From contig NZ_LBMN02000001.1 in assembly GCF_001042485.2 (NCBI RefSeq), positions 186,001 to 250,000 on the forward strand: a DNA stretch of 64,000 bases, given 5' to 3'. A program made the translations under genes and the position numbers. The notes below the pieces were generated by a model, which saw only the letters and a list, made by a program, of their open reading frames with translations, was not told where the DNA came from and did not search any database. Positions 32,705-41,286 of this stretch are shown here, piece after piece; the first letter of the stretch is position 1; the number at the start of each line of letters is the position of its first letter. Source of the stretch: Bacillus paralicheniformis. Lineage in GTDB: Bacteria > Bacillota > Bacilli > Bacillales > Bacillaceae.

Positions 32705-33388
32705 ATGGCTTTAAAAAGAATCAGAGACATGTTTGTCGCATCAGTAAATGAAGGATTGGATAAACTGGAGAACCCACGGGTGATGCTGAATCAATACGTA
32801 CGCGACATGGAAAGCGATATCGCCAAGGCGAAGCATACCATCGTCAAGCAGCAGACAATTGAACATAGTTTTAAAGGAAAAGTGGAAGAAGCCGAAAAGC
32901 TTGCTGTCAAGCGAAGAAACCAGGCTCAGCTCGCTTTTGATGCGGGTGAAGAAGAACTTGCTAAAAAGGCGCTCTCAGAAATGAAGTATTTTGAAGAAAA
33001 AGCTGCTGAATACAAGGACGCTCACCAGCACGCGAAAAAGCAGCTTGCTGAATTAAAGGAACAGCTGGAGACACTTGAGGTTAAACTGCGCGATATCAAA
33101 GACCGCAAGCATGCGCTGATCGCCAGGGCAAACGCGGTGAAAGCGAAAGAACATATGAATGCATCATTTAATAAAATCGACAGCGAAAGCGCCTACCGGG
33201 AATTTATGAGAATGGAAAACCGGATTGAAGAGATGGAAACAAGGGTGAACAGCTATGCTGAATTATCAGCTTCATCAAGCAGCCCATTCGGCCGCCTTGA
33301 ATATGCAAAAGAAGTGGAAGAAGAGCTGGAAAAAATGAGGGCTAAAAAGACAGGCTTGGAAAAGCAGACACCTGCGGGAAATGCATAA
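32705..33388 (+). CDS. liaH: LiaH: phage-shock protein PspA/IM30 family
   Basis: A 227-residue protein predicted to be almost entirely alpha-helical coiled coil, rich in K/E/Q. It opens MALKRIRDMFVASVNEGLDKLENP, a PspA-type amphipathic N-terminus. It assembles into large rings at the membrane and is recruited by LiaI under bacitracin/vancomycin-type stress. It follows liaI by 20 bases. A hairpin behind it probably enriches the liaIH message over the distal genes. Confidence 0.92.
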   Translation: MALKRIRDMFVASVNEGLDKLENPRVMLNQYVRDMESDIAKAKHTIVKQQTIEHSFKGKVEEAEKLAVKRRNQAQLAFDAGEEELAKKALSEMKYFEEKAAEYKDAHQHAKKQLAELKEQLETLEVKLRDIKDRKHALIARANAVKAKEHMNASFNKIDSESAYREFMRMENRIEEMETRVNSYAELSASSSSPFGRLEYAKEVEEELEKMRAKKTGLEKQTPAGNA

Positions 33389-33394
33389 ACGAAT

Positions 33395-33425
33395 AGGGGC
33401 TCTCACAGCCCCTTATGCAATTTTT
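33395..33425 (+). terminator. Partial terminator between liaH and liaG
   Basis: AGGGGCT/AGCCCCT with loop CTCAC; outer TGCATAA/TTATGCA arms extend the stem, and TTTTT follows after a short gap. It probably gives read-through attenuation, with liaIH more abundant than liaGFSR. Confidence 0.7.
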
Positions 33426-33493
33426 GATTTCTTTCAAAGACCATTTTCCTTATAATAAGGAGCATACACTTACTAGCCGAAAGGGTTTTCTAA

Positions 33494-34357
33494 ATGAAAA
33501 AAACGGTTGGAAAACTGCTGATCATCGCCGGCATTCTCATCCTTGCAGGCATGATGTTTAATGGGCGTGAAGGCTTTTCTTTCTTCGGCTTCGATGAAGA
33601 GTCAGCCCGCACATATCATGCACAGGCGGAAGACATCGATAAAATTGACATTGATGCAAAGAGTATAACAGTCAACATTCAAGCTGAAAACCGCGATGAT
33701 ATAAAAGCCGAGATTTCAGGAAAAAACGTCCGGCTTGATTCGTCCGAACAGGGGCGTACTCTTCAGCTTTCCGCTCATTCGAAAGGCTTTTGGCCGTTTT
33801 TCTGGAAGAAAAATGAGCTGATTGTCAAGATCCCTTCTGAATATAAAGATGATCTGTCGATTTCTTCTGGAAGCGGAAATGTCAAACTGTCCGGCGGCGG
33901 TCTGCATTTGCGAAATGTAGCCTTAAAGTCGGGAAGCGGCAGCCTCAAGGCCGATGACCTTCAGGCGGAAGACCTTTCTGTAAAAGGGACGTCAGGATCG
34001 GTCAGGCTGGAAAACGTTCAAACGGCAGCTGCTGATATCCGCTCCACATCCGGTAATACAAAACTTGAAAATGTCACCGGCAAACTCAGCATCAAACAGA
34101 CTTCGGGCAATTTGCGCGCTTCCTTTACAGAGATCAACGATTCTCTGAGCATCAAACAGACATCCGGAAACACCAAGCTCAGCCTGCCCGATGATGCCGA
34201 CATCAGGCTTGAAGCCGAGTCGACAAGCGGAAACATCAGTCATTCCTATTCATTTGACCAAGTCGCCAATGAGAAGCGGACGCTGACTGGAAAAAAAGGA
34301 AATGGAAAAAATAAAATCGACATCTCAATTACGAGCGGGAATGTCTCAATTGAGTAA
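33494..34357 (+). CDS. liaG: LiaG: membrane-anchored DUF4097 protein
   Basis: A 287-residue protein with one N-terminal helix (about 7-24) and an extracytoplasmic beta-helix-like domain. The domain is built of repeated S-G-S-G/T-S-G-N units (SSGSGNVKLSG, KSGSGSLKADD, TSGNTKLENV and others), typical of DUF4097 adhesin-like repeats. The role in the Lia system is unclear even in B. subtilis. A weak constitutive promoter may lie in the 105-base gap upstream. Confidence 0.88.
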   Translation: MKKTVGKLLIIAGILILAGMMFNGREGFSFFGFDEESARTYHAQAEDIDKIDIDAKSITVNIQAENRDDIKAEISGKNVRLDSSEQGRTLQLSAHSKGFWPFFWKKNELIVKIPSEYKDDLSISSGSGNVKLSGGGLHLRNVALKSGSGSLKADDLQAEDLSVKGTSGSVRLENVQTAAADIRSTSGNTKLENVTGKLSIKQTSGNLRASFTEINDSLSIKQTSGNTKLSLPDDADIRLEAESTSGNISHSYSFDQVANEKRTLTGKKGNGKNKIDISITSGNVSIE

Positions 34358-34387
34358 TCGACAAGAAGAAAGGGGGCTCGAGTCAGC

Positions 34388-35119
34388 ATGCGTCTTACAA
34401 AAAACCAGCTGATCGGACTGATCATCGTACTCTTCGGAATCAGCATATTTTTGCAAAACAGCGGGCTTGGAGACGCGTTATTCTGGCCGCTCGCTTTTCT
34501 TTTTGCCGGGTATTTTCTCCACAAATATTCCCGCCGCTGGCTCGGGTCTGTCATGTATATTTTTGCAGGCTTTCTGCTGCTGAAAGACATCTTCAGCATT
34601 ACATTCAGCCTGTTCGGCTTCTTCTTTGCCGCTTTCTTAATTTATGCGGGATACCGGCTGGTGACAAACCAGCCGGTATTTGACCGCCATAAGCCGAAAG
34701 GCAGGGAGAAGGAAAAGACGGATTCCAAGCCGCTTCAGGAGAAGAACAGCCCGGGACAGCGCAGCTTCTTTTTCGGTGATGTAAAATTGATGAAAACACC
34801 TTTTGACTTAAATGAATTGAATATCTCCGGGTTTATCGGTGACGTGAAAATCGATTTGTCAAAAGCGATTATTTCAGAGGGAGAAAACACCATCGTCATC
34901 ACGGGGTTGATCGGAGATGTCGATATTTACATCCCGTCCGACCTTGAAGTGTCCATCAGCTCCTCTGCGTTCATTGGAGACATTGACGTTATCGGCGGCC
35001 GAAAAAGCGGCATCGGCAATCAAATCTATACCGAGACAGAGAATTACGAGCAGTCGGCACGACGGGTCAAAATTTCGATTTCGCTGTTTATCGGCGATGT
35101 GGATGTGCGGTTCATATGA
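34388..35119 (+). CDS. liaF: LiaF: membrane inhibitor of LiaRS signalling
   Basis: A 243-residue protein. About four helices lie in residues 1-90 and a basic linker follows. The C-terminal beta domain (about 125-243) has repeated FIGDVDV/GLIGDVDI units typical of LiaF/VraT. It keeps the LiaS kinase off until the envelope is stressed. ATG 34388 follows GGGGGCTCGAG. It overlaps liaS by four bases. Confidence 0.92.
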   Translation: MRLTKNQLIGLIIVLFGISIFLQNSGLGDALFWPLAFLFAGYFLHKYSRRWLGSVMYIFAGFLLLKDIFSITFSLFGFFFAAFLIYAGYRLVTNQPVFDRHKPKGREKEKTDSKPLQEKNSPGQRSFFFGDVKLMKTPFDLNELNISGFIGDVKIDLSKAIISEGENTIVITGLIGDVDIYIPSDLEVSISSSAFIGDIDVIGGRKSGIGNQIYTETENYEQSARRVKISISLFIGDVDVRFI

Positions 35120-36180
35120 GAACGAACAGGCTTGCAAACATTCAATGGCGCGCCGTCCGCTTATCCCTTGGTGTCAGCTTTACGATTTTTCTTGCTGTAT
35201 TGGGCTTTATGCTGTTTTATTACCAGCTGGATCCGAGGGTGCTCATCGTTTCCAGGTGGTTCGGGATTCCGTTTATCGCACTTCTCGCATTGATCAGCAC
35301 AGCTGTCGGGTTCGGCTCAGGCTATATGTTCGGCAATCAGCTGAAAAAACGGCTTGAAAAGCTGATCGAGTCTATTCTAAAGTACGAAAACGGCAACTTT
35401 GCCTACCGGATTCCATCGCTTGGAGACGATGAGATCGGGCTGGCCGCCGACCAGCTCAATGAGATGGCCGAACGGATCGAAAGACAGGTTGCCTCTTTGC
35501 AAAAGCTGTCCAATGAGAGAGCGGAATGGCAGGATCAAATGAAAAAATCGGTGATCTCCGAAGAGCGGCAGCGTCTCGCGCGCGAATTGCATGATGCGGT
35601 GAGCCAGCAGCTGTTTGCGATTTCCATGATGACTTCAGCTGTTTTGGAGGGAATCGATGCTGCGGCTGATGAAAAGCTCGCTCAAAGGCTGAAAATGGTC
35701 GAAAAAATGGCGGCCGATGCCCAGAATGAAATGAGGGCGCTGCTTTTGCATTTACGACCTGTTACCCTTGAAGGGAAAGGTCTACAAGAAGGGCTTGCAG
35801 ACCTTTTGAAAGAATTTAAAGCGAAACAGTCGATCGACATCGATTGGGAGATTGAGGATGCGGGCAAACTTCCGAAAGGTGTGGAAGACCACCTGTTCAG
35901 GATCGTTCAAGAAGCGCTCTCAAACGTGTTCCGGCATTCAAAAGCGACAAAAGTCACCGTCAGACTGCTGCTCAGGAACAAACAGCTCCAGTTGAAAGTC
36001 ATTGACAATGGCGAAGGATTTAAGATGGATGCCGTCAAAACATCTTCGTACGGGCTGAACTCGATCAAGGAAAGAGCCAGCGAAGTCGGCGGAGTGGCAG
36101 AAATCATTTCATTTACGGGAAAAGGAACACAGGTTGATGTAAAGGTTCCGATTTTTGAACAACAAAAAGGAGAGGCTTAA
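35116..36180 (+). CDS. liaS: LiaS: HPK7-type sensor histidine kinase
   Basis: A 354-residue intramembrane-sensing kinase. Two helices (about 18-40 and 50-75) enclose a very short extracytoplasmic loop. HAMP, a HisKA_3 domain with phospho-acceptor H159 (ARELHDAVSQQLF) and an HATPase domain (HLFRIVQEALSNVFRHS, DNGEGF, YGLNSIKERA) follow. The signal comes through LiaF and the membrane. Translation is coupled to liaF (ATGA overlap). Confidence 0.93.
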   Translation: MRTNRLANIQWRAVRLSLGVSFTIFLAVLGFMLFYYQLDPRVLIVSRWFGIPFIALLALISTAVGFGSGYMFGNQLKKRLEKLIESILKYENGNFAYRIPSLGDDEIGLAADQLNEMAERIERQVASLQKLSNERAEWQDQMKKSVISEERQRLARELHDAVSQQLFAISMMTSAVLEGIDAAADEKLAQRLKMVEKMAADAQNEMRALLLHLRPVTLEGKGLQEGLADLLKEFKAKQSIDIDWEIEDAGKLPKGVEDHLFRIVQEALSNVFRHSKATKVTVRLLLRNKQLQLKVIDNGEGFKMDAVKTSSYGLNSIKERASEVGGVAEIISFTGKGTQVDVKVPIFEQQKGEA

Positions 36181-36183
36181 AAG

Positions 36184-36819
36184 GTGATTCGAGTATTGTT
36201 AATTGATGATCATGAAATGGTGAGAATGGGGCTGGCCGCTTTCCTGGAATCCCAGCCTGATATTGAAGTGATTGGGGAGGCATCAGACGGAAAGCGCGGC
36301 GTTGAATTGGCGCTTGAAACCAAACCCGACGTGATTTTGATGGATCTTGTGATGGAAGGGATGGACGGAATTGAGGCCACGAAACAAATATGCCGGCAGC
36401 TTGCCGATCCGAAAATCATCGTTCTGACGAGCTTCGTTGATGATGACAAGGTCTATCCGGTCATCGAAGCCGGAGCGCTCAGCTATTTGCTGAAAACGTC
36501 GAAAGCGAGTGAAATCGCCGATGCGATCAGGGCTGCGAGCGTCGGAGAACCAAAGCTTGAAGCCAAAGTCGCAGGAAAAGTGTTGTCCAAGCTGAGACAT
36601 TCAGCCGGCGAACAGCCCCTTCATCAATCGCTGACAGCAAGAGAATTGGAAATCCTCAAACTTGTAGCAGAGGGCAAGACAAACAAAGGTATTGCCGAAG
36701 AATTATATATCACCATTAAAACAGTTAAAACGCATGTGACGAACATCCTTTCCAAGCTTGAAGTCGACGACCGGACACAAGCCGCAATCTACGCCCACCG
36801 AAACAAACTTGTCGACTGA
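36184..36819 (+). CDS. liaR: LiaR: NarL/LuxR-class response regulator
   Basis: 211 residues from GTG 36184. Receiver domain: D8/D9, phospho-acceptor D54 (LMDLVM), T in LTSF and K in LLKTS. C-terminal LuxR HTH (about 145-205): LTAREIEILKLVAEGKTNKG-like segment and TVKTHVTNILSKL. It activates the liaI promoter through the palindrome at 32.2 kb, closing the loop with LiaF-LiaS. Confidence 0.93.
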   Translation: MIRVLLIDDHEMVRMGLAAFLESQPDIEVIGEASDGKRGVELALETKPDVILMDLVMEGMDGIEATKQICRQLADPKIIVLTSFVDDDKVYPVIEAGALSYLLKTSKASEIADAIRAASVGEPKLEAKVAGKVLSKLRHSAGEQPLHQSLTARELEILKLVAEGKTNKGIAEELYITIKTVKTHVTNILSKLEVDDRTQAAIYAHRNKLVD

Positions 36820-36823
36820 TCAA

Positions 36824-36857
36824 ACAAAAAACAGCTTTCTCAAGAAAGCCGTTTTTC
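36824..36857. terminator. Terminator after liaR
   Basis: AAAC-A-GCTTTCT and AGAAAGC-C-GTTTTT pair around CA, with a single internal mismatch. It can serve both convergent genes. Confidence 0.8.
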
Positions 36858-37239
36858 AGCCGTTCCAATATTTTCGATCCTCGGCTGCAGGAAGAGTGAA
36901 TGAATCTGTTTCAACCGTGCGGGCGGTAAGTTGGGCGGCCTCGTTTTCTTCGCGTGCATGTTCGCCCGCTGTACCGTTTTGGCAAATGATGTCGAGCCGC
37001 TCGGCCACTATGGCATTGTGTTTCTCCTGCAAGTCGATCAACTTGCCGATGCCTAGCAAAATGAATCCGCCGATGAAGCAAAAAAACGGAGTGGTGAGGT
37101 ATGTGCCGATCGTGAAGAAAAGCATCGACTGCGAATCCTCCATAAACGGATCATAGGCGACATCACTGATAATGAATCCGGACAGAATGACTGCCGCTGC
37201 AATCAAAAAAATGCCTGTCATGTGCAATATCCGCTTCAA
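36856..37239 (-). CDS. Unknown two-helix membrane protein
   Basis: 127 residues from TTG 37239, which has AAAGGG eight bases upstream; ATG 37245 and GTG 37260 are alternative starts with poorer spacing. Two hydrophobic helices flank an acidic outer loop (YDPFMEDSQ), followed by a helical cytoplasmic tail of about 55 residues (IGKLIDLQEKHNAIV, LDIICQNG, acidic stretch). I do not recognise the family. It sits between liaR and gerAC and may share the gerA direction. The reading frame is open and codon use looks native, so I take it as real. Confidence 0.62.
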   Translation of the reverse strand: MKRILHMTGIFLIAAAVILSGFIISDVAYDPFMEDSQSMLFFTIGTYLTTPFFCFIGGFILLGIGKLIDLQEKHNAIVAERLDIICQNGTAGEHAREENEAAQLTARTVETDSFTLPAAEDRKYWNG

Positions 37240-37282
37240 GCTCATCACCCTTTCAAACACATTCTATCAGAAAAACGGGGCG

Positions 37283-38404
37283 CTATCTGCTTTTTGTCGC
37301 ACCTTTTGTTCCAAAGTCCTGAATCGTCGCTTTAATATGATAGTCGATATAGGCTTCGCTGAAGTGTTTGTCCCAATTGAATCTGTCTTTTTCCCACTCC
37401 TTCGGAAAATTGATCCGCGCATTGTCGGAAAAATCGGTGACGTCCGTTTTGATATCGTGCTGCAGGACATGGATCAGCTGCTCAACCCGCTTTTTGATGT
37501 CTTTTTGAACCGATTTCTCTATGTTTTTTATATATTGGTCATTAAAAGAATCCTCTCCAAGATACCAGTCCTCTGACAGCCTTCCTTTAATATTGGCATT
37601 TACGACGAATTTGTACTTTCCGTTCTGCCTCATCGCCCGCACGCGGTGGGTCATCGAAAACACTTCATACGAGAACAAATGTCCATCATGCCTTGAGTCG
37701 ATCACTCCGCCGATGGCATTGCCAGTTAATAAATTCAGCGCTTCGATCTGAGACGGCGAAAGGTTTGCATGGTATTTGTTGTTTTTGATCACGGCGCCGC
37801 CTTCAAGCTGAAGCTGTCCTTTTTCGATCACAACCTTCGGCATGATATAAGATAAATCAGACTGCATTTTAATCGAAATATCGTTCAATGTGACGGGCTT
37901 GAGCAGCTTGATCGTCGAAGCTCTGTTTTCAGAGATGCTGTGGATCACGTCGGACGCAGGGTCACTTGCACCATCAACCTTCAGTATGCTGTCGGCAGCT
38001 CCGGGCGTCATATAGACCTCGCTGCTCCTTCTGATGCTGTTGTCCCTAATAAATTGATTGATCAATGCTTCCAGAGAAATATCGGATACAAGCTCCTCTG
38101 AGAAAATCAGGACTTGCAGATGCTGCGAGAATACCGGGAAATTTTTCAAAGCGGTGGAACGGATGGTTTGATGGACCGTGTTTCCGGAGGTGGACACCAC
38201 TTTAGGCGGATCCTGAGCGCTGCCGTCTTGTCCGATCTTTTTAGGAACAAGAAACTGATACGTCAATTTCACGTTTTTATCGTCCTCGCCTTTATCGAGG
38301 GCAAGGCCGATGGCGATGCTAAGCTTTTCGATCTGCCTGCTGTCCCAGCAGCCTGTTAAAAGGAGAAGCAGAGAAAGGGCTGCTAACATTCCCTTTTTTT
38401 TCAT
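37283..38404 (-). CDS. gerAC: Spore germinant receptor subunit C (lipoprotein)
   Basis: The true start is ATG 38404, with AAAGGAGG 11 bases upstream; the 61 codons upstream of it lie inside gerAB. The 373-residue product has a signal peptide and lipobox LLTGC (Cys 19), then the GerAC family sequence CWDSRQIEKLSIAIGLALD. It is a lipoprotein of the spore inner membrane needed for L-alanine-triggered germination. The start overlaps the gerAB stop by four bases. Confidence 0.93.
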   Translation of the reverse strand: MKKKGMLAALSLLLLLTGCWDSRQIEKLSIAIGLALDKGEDDKNVKLTYQFLVPKKIGQDGSAQDPPKVVSTSGNTVHQTIRSTALKNFPVFSQHLQVLIFSEELVSDISLEALINQFIRDNSIRRSSEVYMTPGAADSILKVDGASDPASDVIHSISENRASTIKLLKPVTLNDISIKMQSDLSYIMPKVVIEKGQLQLEGGAVIKNNKYHANLSPSQIEALNLLTGNAIGGVIDSRHDGHLFSYEVFSMTHRVRAMRQNGKYKFVVNANIKGRLSEDWYLGEDSFNDQYIKNIEKSVQKDIKKRVEQLIHVLQHDIKTDVTDFSDNARINFPKEWEKDRFNWDKHFSEAYIDYHIKATIQDFGTKGATKSR

Positions 38405-39501
38405 GAAGAAGTAAACCTCCTTTTGATGGACACGAGCAAAAAGATCATAAGCGGAAGTGCACAGAAGACAACGATAAAGATATATCCAAGGTAGTCGCTG
38501 AAGGCGCTGACCTGGTTGGCGTCCCGCGGGACAAGGGATGCTAGATAGATGACAACGCCGATGAAGAGGACGTTTTTTTTCACAGGCCATCCGAATACGT
38601 TTTCAAGTCCTGAAGCGGCAAAGTACGTATAGACGACAAACGTTGTGAAAAACTGGATCGTCCAAATGACGAGCAAAAACGATTCGAACCTTTCGATGAA
38701 AATCCCTCTTATCTCAAAAGACTGAAACAACGAGATCGTCGGCCATGTCAACGTCATGACCTCAGTCGCGGTCAGCGCCCCGACAACGACCGCAAAGGTG
38801 AGGATATATAAGAAGAGCGGTATCCCAAATCCAATCGCCGATGCCTTAAAAAGCTTTTCTTTGTTTTTGACGTATTTCGGCAGAAACATCATCAGCTCCA
38901 CCCCTAAAAATGAAATGGAAACGACCGTCAAAGCTCTGCTGACCGGCTCCAAACCAAGGCCGAGAACCGGCCGCAAATGGTTCAGCTGAAACATATTCAG
39001 GCTCAGTCCGCAGACGATCAGAAGAATGACAATGGTAACGGACAGGAAGAACGGGAATATCTTTGACATATCGCTGATACCCCCGACAACCAAATAAATT
39101 GCACAGACGATAAAAGCGAAAATCGTCACGCTCATCGGCGTGAACTGAAGAAGGAAAAACTTTGCCATTTCAGCCATCGACCTGGCTTCAAAGCTGGCCA
39201 CGCCCATGAAGTATAAAACGATTAACAGGTTGAGAATATTCCCGATTATAAAGCCGCAGCCTTCTCTTGTGTAATCAAAAAAAGACAGGACGTTGTGTTT
39301 TTTAACGATTTTTGCATTGATGTAGATAATGAGAAAAAAGACAAGCCCCTCAAAGATTAATACGATCCATCCGTCCGGCGACAGCGTTTTTTGCGTCAGC
39401 GCCCTGGGCAGCGTCAGCAGGCCTGCGCCGAGCATTGTGCTGGTTATGATCGAAGCGGCTTCATACGTGCTAATCCGATCGTGCTGATTTTTTGGATCCA
39501 T
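38401..39501 (-). CDS. gerAB: Spore germinant receptor subunit B
   Basis: A 366-residue, ten-helix protein of the APC-related GerAB/endospore germination permease family (TSTMLGAGLLTLPRALTQKT near the start). This subunit carries the germinant-binding pocket. ATG 39501 has GGAGGTGA nine bases upstream and lies 32 bases inside gerAA, so the three genes are translationally linked. Assigned to the L-alanine (GerA) receptor by synteny with fumC and lia. Confidence 0.93.
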   Translation of the reverse strand: MDPKNQHDRISTYEAASIITSTMLGAGLLTLPRALTQKTLSPDGWIVLIFEGLVFFLIIYINAKIVKKHNVLSFFDYTREGCGFIIGNILNLLIVLYFMGVASFEARSMAEMAKFFLLQFTPMSVTIFAFIVCAIYLVVGGISDMSKIFPFFLSVTIVILLIVCGLSLNMFQLNHLRPVLGLGLEPVSRALTVVSISFLGVELMMFLPKYVKNKEKLFKASAIGFGIPLFLYILTFAVVVGALTATEVMTLTWPTISLFQSFEIRGIFIERFESFLLVIWTIQFFTTFVVYTYFAASGLENVFGWPVKKNVLFIGVVIYLASLVPRDANQVSAFSDYLGYIFIVVFCALPLMIFLLVSIKRRFTSS

Positions 39502-40912
39502 TTTTACGGTTCACCTCCCGAGCTTTTGTTGGCAGACGAATAATGGCTTCATCCGTATGTTTTAAGCTGAATAAATGGTTCGGGTTAAAATACGGGATGC
39601 CGAAGCTTCTTTGCCTAGCCAAATGGGTGAAGATGGCGAGCATGCACAATATGATCCCGTAAAGCCCGAACACGGCTGCAGCCACCATGGAAATAAAACG
39701 AAGCACGCGAAACGACAGGCCCATGCCGTACTGCGGCACAGTAAATGAAGCAAGGGCGATAATGCTGACGATGATCACCATCACAGAGCTGACGATATTT
39801 GCTTCGACCGCCGCCTGGCCGATGACGACGCCTCCCACGAGGCCGATCGTCTGGCCTAGCGGGCTGGGAAGCCGCAGTCCCGCTTCCCGTAAGAGCTCGA
39901 TCGTCACTTCCATAATCAGCGCTTCAAGGAGCGGCGGAAACGGCACATTTTCGCGCGTGCTCGCAATCGTAACAGCGAGAGCCGTCGGCAGCATGCCTTG
40001 ATGAAAAGATACAAGCGAAATATAAAACGCCGATAGGAACAGGGTGATGAAAATCGAACTGAACCGAAGAAATCTGATCAAGGTCGTGGCGATCCATCTT
40101 TCGTAAAAATCGTCCGGGGACTGCATCACCATTCCGAAAGAAGCCGGCACGATCAGGGCAAATGGCGAGTAATCAACAAAAATTGCGATCCGTCCATTAA
40201 ACAGCGCTGAAGAAACCTTGTCAGGTCTTTCGGTATTCTGGATCTGCGGAAACGGCGAGTACTTATTATCTTCGATTAATTCTTCAAGAACGCCGGTATC
40301 TTGAATATCATCCAGCTGAACTTTTTTCAGGCGCTTTTTAAGATCTTTGATGATCGAATCGTCCGCTTTGCCCTGGATATAGAGAATGGTCGCGTCTTTA
40401 AACTTGCTCTTGCCGAGCGGGATTTTTTCCACGGTCAGTTCTTTATCCGGGACACGCTGCCTGACTAGAGCCACATTTGTATCGACATCCTCGATAAAAC
40501 CGACTTTCGGGCCTCTGACGACGTTTTCTGTATTCACTTCTCCAAGGCTTCTTTTCTTTTTCTCAGCTGTCGGCAGTGCAAATACAGTATTCAAACCGTT
40601 GATCAACAGCAGACATTTTCCTTTGAAGATTGCGTTAATCGCGTCCTTTTTTGCTGTAACGGGTTCCGCATTCAGCTTGTTTAAGCGGAGCCGGACATCC
40701 TCCAATGAATAGGAGCTGTCATCGGAGACAAGCAATTTCGCAGCCTTCTGGATTTTCTTGTCATCATTCAAATCTTTAAAGTACAAAAAGTAAAAAATGA
40801 TTCCGTTTTTCAGCATTTTTTTATTTTGAATCAGATCATCGTTATGCTCGAGATGGGGAAGGAGCATTGCGAGATTTTCATGGATGTGTTCCTTGAATTC
40901 CGATTGAGTCAT
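39470..40912 (-). CDS. gerAA: Spore germinant receptor subunit A
   Basis: About 480 residues. The N-terminal cytoplasmic domain runs to about residue 240 and carries the hallmark KYSPFPQIQNTERPDK. The membrane part has about five helices (FHQGMLPTALAVTIASTREN, VGGVVIGQAAVEANIVSS). It matches the GerA-family A subunit almost end to end. ATG 40912 fits the ribosome site AGGTGA slightly better than GTG 40921. The operon gerAA-gerAB-gerAC is normally forespore-specific (sigma-G). I could not assign that promoter with confidence. Confidence 0.93.
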   Translation of the reverse strand: MTQSEFKEHIHENLAMLLPHLEHNDDLIQNKKMLKNGIIFYFLYFKDLNDDKKIQKAAKLLVSDDSSYSLEDVRLRLNKLNAEPVTAKKDAINAIFKGKCLLLINGLNTVFALPTAEKKKRSLGEVNTENVVRGPKVGFIEDVDTNVALVRQRVPDKELTVEKIPLGKSKFKDATILYIQGKADDSIIKDLKKRLKKVQLDDIQDTGVLEELIEDNKYSPFPQIQNTERPDKVSSALFNGRIAIFVDYSPFALIVPASFGMVMQSPDDFYERWIATTLIRFLRFSSIFITLFLSAFYISLVSFHQGMLPTALAVTIASTRENVPFPPLLEALIMEVTIELLREAGLRLPSPLGQTIGLVGGVVIGQAAVEANIVSSVMVIIVSIIALASFTVPQYGMGLSFRVLRFISMVAAAVFGLYGIILCMLAIFTHLARQRSFGIPYFNPNHLFSLKHTDEAIIRLPTKAREVNRKNGSKKSARSD

Positions 40913-41035
40913 GATCGTCACCTGCCCTGGTGTTTCTGGAGTTGTATAGGTTATCTTTTCCTGTTAAAAAAACAATATACTGTGTTACAGTAGTGTTTGG
41001 CGAAATTTTCATTGAACAGAGACGGAGTGAGAAAG

Positions 41036-41203
41036 TTGGCGCAAATCAGGCTTACGGGGAAACCGGAGGAGATTGAACGCATTATTCAATCTTTTTCTAA
41101 GCATTATGAGGTTTCATATGTATCGAAAGAATACGGTAAATCAAATCCGAAATATAAATATGCAAAAGATACCCGGGTTTATATTGAGCTAAAATTAAAA
41201 TAA
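41036..41203 (+). CDS. DUF3970-like small protein
   Basis: 55 residues from TTG 41036, eight bases after GGAG (41024-41027). The sequence reads as a small alpha-beta domain: a strand ([15 protein letters not shown]), a helix, then [11 protein letters not shown] and a basic-aromatic strand ending YIELKLK. It resembles the short DUF3970/YvzF-type proteins of Bacillus. The function is unknown. It lies between divergent gerAA and fumC, so it might be read with fumC (60-base gap plus A/T-rich leader). Confidence 0.65.
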   Translation: MAQIRLTGKPEEIERIIQSFSKHYEVSYVSKEYGKSNPKYKYAKDTRVYIELKLK

Positions 41204-41286
41204 AGATAAAATTTAAATGGAAGGGTTTTATCGATTTTTATCGAAATATAGATTATTGCAGATTGAGAGAAGGAAGGGATTCGAAA

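Noticed and set aside
37283..38590. Longer gerAC starting at 38590
   Set aside because: The extra 62 codons lie within gerAB; the lipoprotein signal starts at 38404 behind a strong ribosome site.
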